Assembly: GCA_902538445.1 (NCBI GenBank)
Contig: CACBFE010000002.1
Location: forward strand, 75,759 to 139,758
Direction of reading: 5' to 3'
Origin: an uncultured Pelagibacteraceae bacterium
GTDB lineage: Bacteria; Pseudomonadota; Alphaproteobacteria; Pelagibacterales; Pelagibacteraceae
DNA: 64,000 bases
Part shown: piece by piece, positions 1 through 10,455 of the stretch
Layout of the letters: every line of letters begins with the position of its first letter
How positions within the stretch are numbered: position 1 is the stretch's first letter
Notes under the pieces: model-generated
What the model was told of the DNA's origin: nothing
Databases searched by the model: none
The model's input: only the letters and a program-made list of their open reading frames with translations
Position numbers and translations under genes: made by a program

Positions 1-1052
1 AGATGTAGCAAACCTAGAAATCCACATCTAAAACCTAGTCCTAGTGCACTAGATGACTCTGGCTCATAAGAAAAACTTGCGTCATTGAGTTTTAATTTTG
101 CTAATCCGTCTTTCAGTTTTTGATACTCAGAACTATCGACTGGGAAGAGTCCACAAAATACAACGGGTTTACTTGGTTTAAAGCCTGGTAATGGTTTATC
201 AATAGGTGCTCTAGCATCACAAATAGTGTCTCCGACTTTGGTTTCCGACAGAGATTTAATTCCTGTAATAATAAATCCTATCTCACCAGAGCTTAATTCT
301 TCTATATCATTTGGTTTAGGGGTAAATACTCCTACTTTTTCAACTACATATTCTTGTTCATTAGACATTAATTTTACTTTCATGTTTTTTTTTAATTTTC
401 CGTTGATTACTCTGACTAGAACTACTACACCGAGGTAGCTGTCATACCAGCTATCAACTAACAAACATTTTAATTTTTCATCAATAACCCCATTTGGAGC
501 AGGTAATTTGTTTATAATTGCTTCTAATATTTCATCTATTCCTTCTCCAGTTTTTCCTGAACAAGAAATAGCATTCGTTGTCTCAATTCCAACAACGTCC
601 TCAATTTCGGTCTTTGTTTTTTCGATATCTGAAGCAGGTAAATCTATTTTATTTAAAATTGGTATTACTTCATGGTTAATTTCTAAAGCTTGATAAACAT
701 TTGCTAATGTTTGAGCCTCTACTCCTTGAGTGCTATCAACAATTAAAAGAGACCCTTCACATGCGGATAAAGATCGGCTTACCTCATAGCCAAAATCTAC
801 ATGACCAGGCGTATCGATTATATTTAATATATAATCATTACCATCTTTTGCTTTGTAATTAAGTTTTACAGTTTGCGCTTTAATTGTAATTCCTCTCTCT
901 CTCTCAATGTCCATTGAGTCGAGGACTTGTTGTTTCATTTCACGATCAGAAAGCCCTCCACACTTATGTATAATCCGATCTGCAATTGTTGATTTACCAT
1001 GATCAATATGCGCAATTATAGAAAAATTACGTATTCTTTTTATATCTGACAT
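1..1052 (-). CDS. lepA: Elongation factor 4 (LepA), N-terminal part, truncated by window edge
   Basis: Reverse translation gives [27 protein letters not shown]...[36 protein letters not shown], a translational GTPase with G1 and G3 motifs. No stop before base 1. Start codon overlaps the pheT stop by 1 nt. Confidence 0.93.
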   Translation of the reverse strand, partial: MSDIKRIRNFSIIAHIDHGKSTIADRIIHKCGGLSDREMKQQVLDSMDIERERGITIKAQTVKLNYKAKDGNDYILNIIDTPGHVDFGYEVSRSLSACEGSLLIVDSTQGVEAQTLANVYQALEINHEVIPILNKIDLPASDIEKTKTEIEDVVGIETTNAISCSGKTGEGIDEILEAIINKLPAPNGVIDEKLKCLLVDSWYDSYLGVVVLVRVINGKLKKNMKVKLMSNEQEYVVEKVGVFTPKPNDIEELSSGEIGFIITGIKSLSETKVGDTICDARAPIDKPLPGFKPSKPVVFCGLFPVDSSEYQKLKDGLAKLKLNDASFSYEPESSSALGLGFRCGFLGLLH

Positions 1053-3454
1053 TAGGACCTAATTGTAGCGCCAGTTTTTTTACTTACCGTATCGATAATT
1101 CTTTTGCTGATATCGTCTAAATCATTCTCTGATAAAGTTTTATCAAAAGCCTGTAAAGTAACATTAATTGCAACTGACTTTTTATTTTTTGGAATATTTT
1201 CTCCCTCAAAAACATCAAAAGTTGATACACTTTGAATTAAATTCTCATCTACCTCTCTTATTATTTTCTCTAGAGCACCGATTTTAAAAATTTTATCTAT
1301 AACGAAAGCAAAATCTCTTTCTGATTTTTGATAATCAGAAGCTAGAAAGCTTTTTTTGATTTGTCTCAATTTTTTGTTTGGTTCAGGTATGTTTTTCAAA
1401 AATATTTCAAATCCAAAAATATTTTTATCTTTGCAATCTAAGCTCTTAACAATTGCAGGGTGTATTTCTCCAAAATAAGCTAGATGAGGTCCTTTTTCTG
1501 ATTTTAATGTAATCGATCCTGATCTACCTGGATGATAACTATGTTTTGTATTATCGCTTACAAAAAGATTTTTTTCTTCTACTCCAAGTTCTATCAAAGT
1601 TTTAATAGCATCACTTTTAATATCAAAAACATCTACATTTCTCTCTTTGTCTAGCCAACTTTTTCTATTTATTTTTCCAGATTTCAAACCTCCAACCACA
1701 ATTTGTTGTTCGCCTGGATTTTTTCCAAAGAATGTTGGGCCAATTTCAAATAAAGATAAGTCTTCGTATCCTCTATCTTGATTTTTTTTAAGATAAATAG
1801 CTAAATTAGAAAAAATCGAACGTCTTAGAACATCAAGATCAGACGAAATTGGATTTAAGATTGAAATTTCTTTTTCACCTTTTGCAAACTGTTTGTCAAT
1901 TTTTGAGTCCGTAAACGACCAGGATACTATTTCCATATAGCCTTTTGATGCCAAGGATCTTTGTGACAAATGGAAAAGTTTTTGCTTAAAGTTGAGAGTA
2001 TCTTGATTTCTGTTTTTACTTGGTTCAATTAATTTTATATTATTGAATCCTTTGATCCGAATTAGCTCCTCAATCAAATCCTCATCCAAGCTCACATCTG
2101 GCCGCCAGCTTGGAACTTCTACTTTTATAGCTTTTTGACTTTTTTTACATTTGAAACCTAAAGATGATAAAATTTTATCAATTTCATTAGTGGTGATTGA
2201 AATACCAATCAGATTCTCAAATTTTTCAACTTGAAAGTTAATTGTCTTATTTTTTTGTTTAGTCTTTCCGGTAATTTGAAACTTACTAGCTTCCCCTCCA
2301 CAAATTTTTAAAATTAGTTCTGTTGCAAGTTCTAGCCCTTCTTCTATCGAGTTAGGATCTATCCCTCTTTCAAATCTGTACTTAGCGTCTGTATTTATAT
2401 TAAGGAGCCTAGCTGTTTTTCTTATTGAGGATGGACTGAAATAAGCAGCTTCTAAGAGTATATTTTTCGTATCTAATTCAGTAGAGGTAGATGTTCCTCC
2501 AATAATTCCACCTAAACCAAGAACGCCAGATTTATCAGAGATGACGCACATATCTTTTTTTAATTTATATTTTTTATTATCTAATGCCTCAAACATCTCA
2601 CCTTCCTTGGCATTTCTAACTATAATTTCTTTGTTAATTTTATCTGCATCATAAGCGTGCAATGGTCTGTTAAGGTCAAACATTACATAGTTAGTTATAT
2701 CAACTACAGCAGAGATAGGTTTTAGACCTAGAGCGATTAATTTATTTTTAAGCCATTCAGGACTTTCTTTATTAGTAATGTTTTTAATGTAACAGCTTCC
2801 GAAGATATCGCACCCTTGATTCTTTTCTTTTGTAATGGATGTTTTAATTTGGTGTTTTGTATTTTGTTTAATTTTTTTTCTATTTATAGATATTAATTTT
2901 CCAACTCCTGCAGATGAAAGATCTCTTGCAATCCCTCTTATGCCTAAACAATCAGCGCGGTTAGGTGTTATAGAAATATCGATAGCTTTTTGTGAATTGC
3001 TTTTAAAATAACTTTTTCCTATCTCTTTCTCTTTATTCTTAAGTTCAATAATCCCTTCACTTTCACTAGACAAATTTAATTCACTTTCAGAACAAAGCAT
3101 CCCTCTAGACTCCACACCTCTAATTTTAGCAACCTTTAATTCAAAATTTGTTTTAGGTATTACAGCTCCAGGAGGTGCATAGATTGTGATTAGACCTTCT
3201 TTGGCATTTGGTGCACCACACACAACTTTTAAAATTTCTTTCCCACCGATATTAACGTCACAAACTTTTAACTTATCAGCATTAGGATGTTTTTCTACTT
3301 TTAAAACTTTAGCAATTTTAAACTTGCTCATCTCTCCAGAGTTTTCTTTTATACCTTCAACTTCAAGTCCGATATTTGTAAGACGATCAATAATCTCATT
3401 TTCTTTAGCGGATGTTTTGAGATGTTCTTTAAGCCAAGGAATTGTGATTATCAT
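1052..3454 (-). CDS. pheT: Phenylalanyl-tRNA synthetase beta subunit
   Basis: 800-aa ORF with B1/tRNA-binding, B3/B4, B5 and C-terminal FDX-ACB-like domains; 4-nt overlap with pheS. Confidence 0.97.
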   Translation of the reverse strand: MIITIPWLKEHLKTSAKENEIIDRLTNIGLEVEGIKENSGEMSKFKIAKVLKVEKHPNADKLKVCDVNIGGKEILKVVCGAPNAKEGLITIYAPPGAVIPKTNFELKVAKIRGVESRGMLCSESELNLSSESEGIIELKNKEKEIGKSYFKSNSQKAIDISITPNRADCLGIRGIARDLSSAGVGKLISINRKKIKQNTKHQIKTSITKEKNQGCDIFGSCYIKNITNKESPEWLKNKLIALGLKPISAVVDITNYVMFDLNRPLHAYDADKINKEIIVRNAKEGEMFEALDNKKYKLKKDMCVISDKSGVLGLGGIIGGTSTSTELDTKNILLEAAYFSPSSIRKTARLLNINTDAKYRFERGIDPNSIEEGLELATELILKICGGEASKFQITGKTKQKNKTINFQVEKFENLIGISITTNEIDKILSSLGFKCKKSQKAIKVEVPSWRPDVSLDEDLIEELIRIKGFNNIKLIEPSKNRNQDTLNFKQKLFHLSQRSLASKGYMEIVSWSFTDSKIDKQFAKGEKEISILNPISSDLDVLRRSIFSNLAIYLKKNQDRGYEDLSLFEIGPTFFGKNPGEQQIVVGGLKSGKINRKSWLDKERNVDVFDIKSDAIKTLIELGVEEKNLFVSDNTKHSYHPGRSGSITLKSEKGPHLAYFGEIHPAIVKSLDCKDKNIFGFEIFLKNIPEPNKKLRQIKKSFLASDYQKSERDFAFVIDKIFKIGALEKIIREVDENLIQSVSTFDVFEGENIPKNKKSVAINVTLQAFDKTLSENDLDDISKRIIDTVSKKTGATIRS

Positions 3455-4518
3455 TTACTCAGTCCTCTATAGTTTGTTGGAACATCTAATGGGTCAAATC
3501 CAAAATGGCTTAACCATCTATAATCTGCTTCAAAGAAAGCTCTTAGATCATTAATTCCGTATTTTAACATTGCTAAACGATCGATTCCTATTCCGAATGC
3601 AAATCCTTGATATTTTTTCGTGTCTATTTTTACATTTTTTAAAACATTGGGATGAACCATTCCACATCCTAAAATTTCTAGCCACTTATCCCCCTCACCA
3701 ATAACCATTTTTCCTTTTTCAATTTTGTATCCAATATCAACTTCCGCTGATGGTTCGGTAAAAGGAAAATGACTTGGTCTAAATCTCATTTTAACATTTT
3801 TAACTTCAAAAAACTCTTTTATAAAATAATCTAGGCAACCTTTAAGGTGTCCCATTGTGATGCCTTTATCTATATGTAAACCTTCAAGCTGATGAAACAT
3901 TGGAGCATGAGTTTGATCGCTGTCACATCTATATGTCCTACCTGGTACTATTATTTTAAATGGTGGTTTACTTGATAACATTGTTCTAATTTGAACAGGA
4001 GAAGTATGTGTTCTTAACAATAATTTTTTATTTTCTTCTAAATAAAAAGTATCATGCATATCTCTAGCGGGATGTTCTTCAGGTGTATTTAATGCTGTAA
4101 AATTATTATATTCTGTTTCTACGTCAGGTCCTTCAGCAACTGAAAAACCTATTTCTGAAAAAATAGAGGATATTTCATCTATAACTTGTGAAACTGGATG
4201 AATTTTTCCTTGGCGCTCAGGTCTAATTGGCAAAGTAACATCAACTTTTTCATTTTTAAGTTTTTCATTTATTTCAATTGTCTCAATTTCTATATTTTTT
4301 TGCTCTAGTTGATGAGTTATGTCATCTTTAATTTTATTTAAATTTGAAGCAAATTCTTTTCTTTTTTCTGGATCTAAAGATCCTAGAGATTTGAACTGAA
4401 GGGTAATTTGACCATTTTTTCCAAAAAATTCTGTTTTGATATTTTGAAGATCGTCTTTTGTTTTAACGGCATCTATCTTAGCATTAAATACAGAACTTAT
4501 TTTATCTAAATCACTCAT
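3451..4518 (-). CDS. pheS: Phenylalanyl-tRNA synthetase alpha subunit
   Basis: 355-aa ORF with class II motifs ([54 protein letters not shown]). Confidence 0.97.
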   Translation of the reverse strand: MSDLDKISSVFNAKIDAVKTKDDLQNIKTEFFGKNGQITLQFKSLGSLDPEKRKEFASNLNKIKDDITHQLEQKNIEIETIEINEKLKNEKVDVTLPIRPERQGKIHPVSQVIDEISSIFSEIGFSVAEGPDVETEYNNFTALNTPEEHPARDMHDTFYLEENKKLLLRTHTSPVQIRTMLSSKPPFKIIVPGRTYRCDSDQTHAPMFHQLEGLHIDKGITMGHLKGCLDYFIKEFFEVKNVKMRFRPSHFPFTEPSAEVDIGYKIEKGKMVIGEGDKWLEILGCGMVHPNVLKNVKIDTKKYQGFAFGIGIDRLAMLKYGINDLRAFFEADYRWLSHFGFDPLDVPTNYRGLSK

Positions 4519-4566
4519 TAGGTAATTGATTTTTTATATTAAGTTGAGATTAAATCAAAGACCCTT

Positions 4567-4923
4567 TTAAGCTAGGGAGGATTGAACCTTTTTTACCACT
4601 GATTTAAAGACTTCAGGATTATTGTAAGCAAGCTCTGCTAGAACTTTTCTATCTAGCTTAATTTTTGATTTTGCCAAACCATTGATAAATTTTGCGTAGG
4701 TTAAACCTTCAGCTCTAACTCCTGCATTAATTCTTTGTATCCATAACGATCTGAATTCTCTTTTTTTTGTCTTTCTATCTCGGTAAGCATATTGCATCGC
4801 TTTCTCCATCGCTTGACGAGCAATTCGTATCGTATTTTTTCTTCTGCCTCTTTGGCCTTTAACTGATTTTAAAACTTTATTATGTTTTGCTCTACTAACA
4901 ACACCTCTTTTTGTTCTAGCCAT
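4567..4923 (-). CDS. rplT: 50S ribosomal protein L20
   Basis: [38 protein letters not shown]...; classic neighbour of rpmI and infC. Confidence 0.98.
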   Translation of the reverse strand: MARTKRGVVSRAKHNKVLKSVKGQRGRRKNTIRIARQAMEKAMQYAYRDRKTKKREFRSLWIQRINAGVRAEGLTYAKFINGLAKSKIKLDRKVLAELAYNNPEVFKSVVKKVQSSLA

Positions 4924-4924
4924 T

Positions 4925-5131
4925 TTATCCTCTTAAGTTATATGGCATATACGATTTAACAATTTTAGAGTCTTGTTTTGTCATTATTGTAGTGCCTCTT
5001 TGTTTCCTAATTTGTGAATTTGTTCGTTTAATCATGCCATGCCTCTTACCAGCTTGAGGCATTTTTATTTTACCTGAAGCGGTGAATCTAAACCTTTTTT
5101 TTGCTGAGCTTTTTGTTTTGAGTTTTGGCAT
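4925..5131 (-). CDS. rpmI: 50S ribosomal protein L35
   Basis: [33 protein letters not shown]... Confidence 0.97.
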   Translation of the reverse strand: MPKLKTKSSAKKRFRFTASGKIKMPQAGKRHGMIKRTNSQIRKQRGTTIMTKQDSKIVKSYMPYNLRG

Positions 5132-5191
5132 AAAATATTTCGGACTTATATAGGCATTAATAAATCTTTACAAGATGGTATTATTGTTGAT

Positions 5192-5737
5192 TTACAGAGG
5201 TTGAATTATCATAACCATCTGTCTACCTTCAAATTTTGGCTTGCTTTCAACTTTGGCTACATCTTTTGTTTCCTCTATGATTTTATCCATCAATTCTTTA
5301 CCAAGTTCTGTGTGTTGCATCTCTCTGCCTTTAAATTTAACAGTAAATTTTACCTTATTTCCTTTTGATATAAATTTTTTAGCATTTTTAATTTTAAAAT
5401 TGTAGTCGTGTGTTTCTGTACCGGGCCTTAATTTAATTTCTTTAAGTGAAACTGTCTTTTGTTTTTTCTTTGCTTGATTAGCTTTTTTCTGCAAATCATA
5501 TTTATATTTACCCATATCCATGATTTTACATACGGGAGGATTTGCATTAGGTGATATTTCGATTAAATCTAATCCTTCTTGTTTTGCTAATTCAATAGCT
5601 TTGTTTAGTGGCATTGCACCTAAGTTTCCTCCATTGCTTCCAATGACCTGAACATCTAAAGCTCTGATCCTCTCATTGGCTTTGGGGCCTTGGGGTTTAC
5701 TTCTTCTCTGAAAATAATTAGGTTTAAAGTTGGACAC
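5192..5737 (-). CDS. infC: Translation initiation factor IF-3
   Basis: IF-3 signature (IRALDVQVIGSNG..., KEIKLRPGTETHDYNFKIKNAKKFI). Non-ATG (GTG) start directly after the thrS stop. Confidence 0.97.
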   Translation of the reverse strand: MSNFKPNYFQRRSKPQGPKANERIRALDVQVIGSNGGNLGAMPLNKAIELAKQEGLDLIEISPNANPPVCKIMDMGKYKYDLQKKANQAKKKQKTVSLKEIKLRPGTETHDYNFKIKNAKKFISKGNKVKFTVKFKGREMQHTELGKELMDKIIEETKDVAKVESKPKFEGRQMVMIIQPL

Positions 5738-7657
5738 TTAATTTAGAGGCAACTTATTTGAGGCAAGCATATTTTTTATTAAATCTTCTCTTTTCATAAT
5801 TTCTTGTTTATCAGAACCTAATTTTCTAACAGTCACCGAATTATCTGCAACTTCTTTTTTTCCACAAACGATAATAAACGGTATTTTTGCTAGAGAGTGC
5901 TCTCTAACTTTATAATTTATTTTTTCATTTCTTAAATCCATTTCACATTTTATACCCTCTTTAAATAAATCTTTAAATAACTTTTTTACGTAATCATTGT
6001 TCTCTTCAGCTATAGAACACACAACAGCTTGTGCTGGAGATAGCCAAAAAGGTAACTTACCAGCATAGTTTTCAATTAAAATTCCAATAAATCTTTCAAG
6101 AGAACCAAATAGTGCTCGATGCAACATAACTGGTACTTTTTTACTGCCGTCTTTTGCAATATAAGTTGCGCCTAATCTTTTAGGTAAATTTAAATCTACT
6201 TGTAAAGTTCCACATTGCCAATCTCTACCAATTGCATCTCTTAAAACAAATTCAATTTTAGGACCATAAAAAGCTCCCTCTCCTTTATTAATTGTATATT
6301 CAAGTTTAGACTGTTTAATTGCTGCAATTAATGCTGCTTCAGATTTATCCCATACGTTGTCATCACCCACTCGTTTTTCTGGTCTATCAGAATATTTTAA
6401 AATTACATTTTCAAACCCTAAGTCTTTATAAATTTCTAAAATTAAATTTGTTACTGATAATGATTCTTCAGTTATTTGATCTTCTGTACAAAATATATGG
6501 GCATCATCTTGCGTAAATGCTCTGACTCTCAATAATCCGTGTAAAGCACCTGATGGTTCATATCTGTGTACTTTACCGAATTCAGAAAGTTTAAGTGGTA
6601 AATCTCTGTAACTTTTCAGTCCTTGATTAAATACTTGAACACAGCCAGGACAATTCATAGGTTTTACAGCAAAAATTTTTTCATCAGGAGTTTCGGATGT
6701 AAACATATGTTCTCCAAATTTATCCCAGTGACCTGATTTTTCCCATAAAGTTTTGTCTAAAAGCTCTGGTGTGTTAATTTCCTTATAGCCAGCAAGTCTT
6801 TGTTTAACTCGCATGTATTCCACTAATCTTTGAAATAGCAACCAGCCTTTCTCATGCCAAAATACTGCCCCTGGGCTCTCCTCTCTAAAATGAAATAAAT
6901 CCATTTCCTTTCCAAGTTTCCTATGGTCTCTTTTTTCAGCTTCCTCTAATCGATTTAGATAATCATCAAGCTCTTTTTTTGAACTCCAACATGTTCCATA
7001 AATCCTTTGAAGCATTTCATTGTCAGAGTCGCCTCGCCAATAAGCACCAGAAACTTTTGTAAGTTTAAAAGCTTTTCCTATTTTACCAGATGAAGCCAGA
7101 TGTGGACCTCTACATAAATCGTGCCAAGTATCGCCGTGGTGGTAAACAGATAGCTCCTCATTTTTAGGTATGCTCTCGATGATTTCAGCCTTATATTTTT
7201 CTCCAATCTTTTTAAAATGAGATATAGCTTGATCTCTTTTCCAAACCTCCCTTCTAGTTTTCACGTCCCTATCAATTATCTCAGACATTTTTTTTTCAAT
7301 ATTATTTAAATCTTCACTAGTGAAAGGTTCTTTTCTTGCAAAGTCGTAATAAAATCCATTTTCTATAACTGGCCCGATTGTTACTTGTGTGCCAGGGTAT
7401 AACTCTTGAACAGCCATCGCCATTATATGTGCTGCGTCGTGTCTTATCACTTCTAAACCCTCTTTATCTTTAGAGGTAATAATTCTTACCTTAGCATCCC
7501 TGTCAATTTGATGACTTAAATCTTTTAAGTCACCATCTACTTCCATAATTAAAGCAGCTTTTTCGAGTGATTTACTAATTTTTTTCGTTAAATCAAAACC
7601 ATTAATTGATTTTTCAAAATCTATTTTTTTTCCGTCTAATAATTGAATTTGTGGCAT
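5738..7657 (-). CDS. thrS: Threonyl-tRNA synthetase
   Basis: 639-aa ORF with TGS, editing and class II domains (FYYDFARKEPFTSEDL, MNCPGCVQVFNQ, RVRAFTQDDAHIFC). Confidence 0.98.
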   Translation of the reverse strand: MPQIQLLDGKKIDFEKSINGFDLTKKISKSLEKAALIMEVDGDLKDLSHQIDRDAKVRIITSKDKEGLEVIRHDAAHIMAMAVQELYPGTQVTIGPVIENGFYYDFARKEPFTSEDLNNIEKKMSEIIDRDVKTRREVWKRDQAISHFKKIGEKYKAEIIESIPKNEELSVYHHGDTWHDLCRGPHLASSGKIGKAFKLTKVSGAYWRGDSDNEMLQRIYGTCWSSKKELDDYLNRLEEAEKRDHRKLGKEMDLFHFREESPGAVFWHEKGWLLFQRLVEYMRVKQRLAGYKEINTPELLDKTLWEKSGHWDKFGEHMFTSETPDEKIFAVKPMNCPGCVQVFNQGLKSYRDLPLKLSEFGKVHRYEPSGALHGLLRVRAFTQDDAHIFCTEDQITEESLSVTNLILEIYKDLGFENVILKYSDRPEKRVGDDNVWDKSEAALIAAIKQSKLEYTINKGEGAFYGPKIEFVLRDAIGRDWQCGTLQVDLNLPKRLGATYIAKDGSKKVPVMLHRALFGSLERFIGILIENYAGKLPFWLSPAQAVVCSIAEENNDYVKKLFKDLFKEGIKCEMDLRNEKINYKVREHSLAKIPFIIVCGKKEVADNSVTVRKLGSDKQEIMKREDLIKNMLASNKLPLN

Positions 7658-8814
7658 TAATTTTTAATTAATCTTCTATACTCTTTTAAATTAGATTGGC
7701 ACATTGTTTCAACATCAAATTTTTTGGTAATATTTTTTCTACCCTCATTTCCTATAGATTTTAATTCATCTGGTGATAATTGAATAACAGCATTTAAACT
7801 TTTAGCAAGTTCTCTAGGATCGTCATGATTATACAAAAAACCGGTTTTTTTATTGATAATTGTTTCTTTTGAACCGCCAATGTTGCTAGCAATAATTGGC
7901 TTGCCCATTGATTGAGCTTCCACTGAAACTCTGCCAAATGCCTCGGGTTCTATCGAAGACGAAACTACCACATCAGCTAAAGAATAGGCAATAGGCATTT
8001 CATTACAATGTTGAATAAACTTAATTTTTTTATTTAAACTATATCTTTGAACAAGGTTACTCAATTTCTTAGAGTAAACTTTTCTACCTTGATCTGACCC
8101 AAGTATTATCGCTTGAAAGTTTGTGATGTTATAATCTTCAACTAATATATTTAATGACTCGATAAATTTTTCTTGCCCTTTCCAATAAGTTAATCTGCCA
8201 GGTAAAAGAATTATAAATTTATTTGAGTCTAATCCCCATTCTTGTTTAAGTTTTTCTTGTTTAAGTACTGAAATATTTTGAGAATTATAATAATCAATAT
8301 TAATACCTCTAAAAATTACTCTAAGTTTTTTTCCCTTACTTAAATATTCGCTATAATTTTCATTAATATGGCTAAAAATAAAATTAGATCCTGCGATTGT
8401 TAATTTTGCTCTCAGCATTATACTATTATAGAATTTTTTAATTTTACTTTTAAAATTATAAGTTCCATGAAACGTTGTAACGAAAATTCTCCTTGTTACT
8501 AGCGAAGCCAAATAACATGACCAAGCCGGTGCTCTACTTCGTGCATGTATAATATCTATTTTATAAAATAGAATAAAAAAAATTAACACCAGGGTATTTA
8601 ATATTATTAAAAGAGGATTTTTAGAGTGCACTGGTAACCTAATTAACTTAACTTTGTCTTTTTTCACAAACTTAAGAAGTTCTCCTCCAGAAGTAACTAA
8701 AAAAGATCCACAATCATTTTCTGGAAGAAAATGAGCGATATCATAACAGCCTGTTTCTGCGCCACCATAACCAAGTTTAGGTATGACTTGGAGAACATTT
8801 AATTTCGTAGTCAT
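7657..8814 (-). CDS. Glycosyltransferase family 4 (group 1)
   Basis: GT-B fold features: PKLGYGGAETG N-terminus, LLPGRLTYWKGQEKFIESL, SSSIEPEAFGRVSVEAQSMGKPIIASNIGGSKE. Confidence 0.88.
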   Translation of the reverse strand: MTTKLNVLQVIPKLGYGGAETGCYDIAHFLPENDCGSFLVTSGGELLKFVKKDKVKLIRLPVHSKNPLLIILNTLVLIFFILFYKIDIIHARSRAPAWSCYLASLVTRRIFVTTFHGTYNFKSKIKKFYNSIMLRAKLTIAGSNFIFSHINENYSEYLSKGKKLRVIFRGINIDYYNSQNISVLKQEKLKQEWGLDSNKFIILLPGRLTYWKGQEKFIESLNILVEDYNITNFQAIILGSDQGRKVYSKKLSNLVQRYSLNKKIKFIQHCNEMPIAYSLADVVVSSSIEPEAFGRVSVEAQSMGKPIIASNIGGSKETIINKKTGFLYNHDDPRELAKSLNAVIQLSPDELKSIGNEGRKNITKKFDVETMCQSNLKEYRRLIKN

Positions 8815-8850
8815 ATTGTTTGTTATATAATATTACTTAAAAATTCTTGT

Positions 8851-9606
8851 ATGAAAAAATTCAAATATTTAAAATTATCAAAGACTAAAAAACTCAGATT
8901 TATAGACAATTACTTTAAAAAAAAACTTTATATTGTTTTTTTACATGGTTTTATGTCCGATATTGAGGGGAAAAAACCTCAAGCATTTCTTCGGTTTGCC
9001 AAAAAAAATAAGTTAGGTTTTTTAGCTTTTGAATATTCAGGTCATGGAAAATCATCAGGAGAATTTATCAAAGGAAATATTAGCTCTTGGACGCTAGATA
9101 CAAAATTTATAATAAAGAAAATAGTAAAAAAAAATAATTTTATTCTTATAGGTTCAAGCATGGGTTCGTGGATTGGTCTTAATCTATTCAAATATTTTAA
9201 AAAACAAATTAAAGGTTTTGTTGGAATTGGTTCAGCTCCAGAATTTTTAACAAGACTTATGTGGAATAAATTTCCAAAAAAAACAAAGAGAGAATTGCTG
9301 AAAACTCGAAAAATTTTAATCAAAAATGGAGACTATGAATATCCAATTACTTTACAACTTATTAAAGATGGAAGAAAAAATAAAGTTTTACGAAGAAAAA
9401 TAAGTTCTAAAATAGATGTAACAATGATTCACGGTCAAAAAGATGAAATTGTTCCGGTAAGTTTCTCTAGATTAGTATTAAAAGTTTTCAGTAAAGCTAA
9501 AAAGAAAGTTGTAATAATAAAAAATGGTGATCACAGTTTATCCAATCAAATGCCTTTAAGGATAATAATTAGAGAATTACACACCATTATTAAAAATATT
9601 ATTTAA
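8851..9606 (+). CDS. Alpha/beta hydrolase
   Basis: HGF motif, GSSMGSW nucleophile elbow, late HGQKDEIVP and GDHSL motifs. Confidence 0.85.
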   Translation: MKKFKYLKLSKTKKLRFIDNYFKKKLYIVFLHGFMSDIEGKKPQAFLRFAKKNKLGFLAFEYSGHGKSSGEFIKGNISSWTLDTKFIIKKIVKKNNFILIGSSMGSWIGLNLFKYFKKQIKGFVGIGSAPEFLTRLMWNKFPKKTKRELLKTRKILIKNGDYEYPITLQLIKDGRKNKVLRRKISSKIDVTMIHGQKDEIVPVSFSRLVLKVFSKAKKKVVIIKNGDHSLSNQMPLRIIIRELHTIIKNII

Positions 9607-10455
9607 CCCTTCTTCATAGGATGGATATTTTAAGTCATACTTAAAAAAAGCTTTCATTTTTTTGTTATCTACTTTTTTAGAGTCTTTATAAAAGTTTTGT
9701 AACATTTCGCTCTCAAGTTCCTCAGGTTTTACTGAATTAGGTTTCTTTAATTTTAGTAACTTTGCACCGTAGGCTGCTACTTCAATTTGTGAGGCAGGTT
9801 TATCATCACAAATATTATAAATCTCGTTATTTTTAAAATTATCAAGGGACTTAAATAAAATGTTAGCTATGTCCTCAACATGAATTCTTGAAAAAAAGTG
9901 ATTTTTTTTATCTACAATTTGTACTTTACCAGTTTTTAATCTTTTCAAAATATTAAACTCATTTGAATATATGCCAGCCAATCTAAAAATTTGAAGTGGA
10001 AAATTTTTTTTATTTGATAAACTTTTCCACCTTTTCTCTGCTTCTAATCTACTTATTCCGCTATCTGACGTAGGTTGAGTAGCACTATCTTCGTTAACCC
10101 AATCACCTTTATGATCTCCATATACACTTGTCGCTGATAAATATGTGATCCATTTACAGTTAATTGTATTTTTTAGATTTATGTCTAAGTAATTTGCTGC
10201 AATATCTTTACCATCAATAGGCGGAATAGAAACTAAAATGTAATCTGCTTCCTCTATTTTTTTCTCAATAGAATTATCAAACTTGTCTTCAGTAAATTGG
10301 TATGAGTTTATTTTAATATTATTAAACTCTATCTGATGAGTTTCCTGTCTAGATGTAACACTTAAATCAAAGACTTTTTTTTCGCTAATTAACTTATTAA
10401 TGAAACTTTCTGCGACTTGGCCAAAGCCAAAACAAAAGACCTTAGTTTTACTCAT
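9577..10455 (-). CDS. NAD-dependent epimerase/dehydratase-like (extended SDR) protein
   Basis: N-terminal FGFGQVAESF Rossmann motif, YLSATSVYGDHKG, RLAGIYS; follows gltB. Confidence 0.8.
   Translation of the reverse strand: MSKTKVFCFGFGQVAESFINKLISEKKVFDLSVTSRQETHQIEFNNIKINSYQFTEDKFDNSIEKKIEEADYILVSIPPIDGKDIAANYLDINLKNTINCKWITYLSATSVYGDHKGDWVNEDSATQPTSDSGISRLEAEKRWKSLSNKKNFPLQIFRLAGIYSNEFNILKRLKTGKVQIVDKKNHFFSRIHVEDIANILFKSLDNFKNNEIYNICDDKPASQIEVAAYGAKLLKLKKPNSVKPEELESEMLQNFYKDSKKVDNKKMKAFFKYDLKYPSYEEGLNNIFNNGV

Noticed and set aside
226-693. Plus-strand ORFs 226-438 and 508-693
   Set aside because: Antisense to the clearly coding lepA frame; low-complexity Ser/Phe-rich products typical of shadow ORFs.
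3186-3554. Plus-strand 122-aa ORF
   Set aside because: Antisense to pheT/pheS; no recognisable product.
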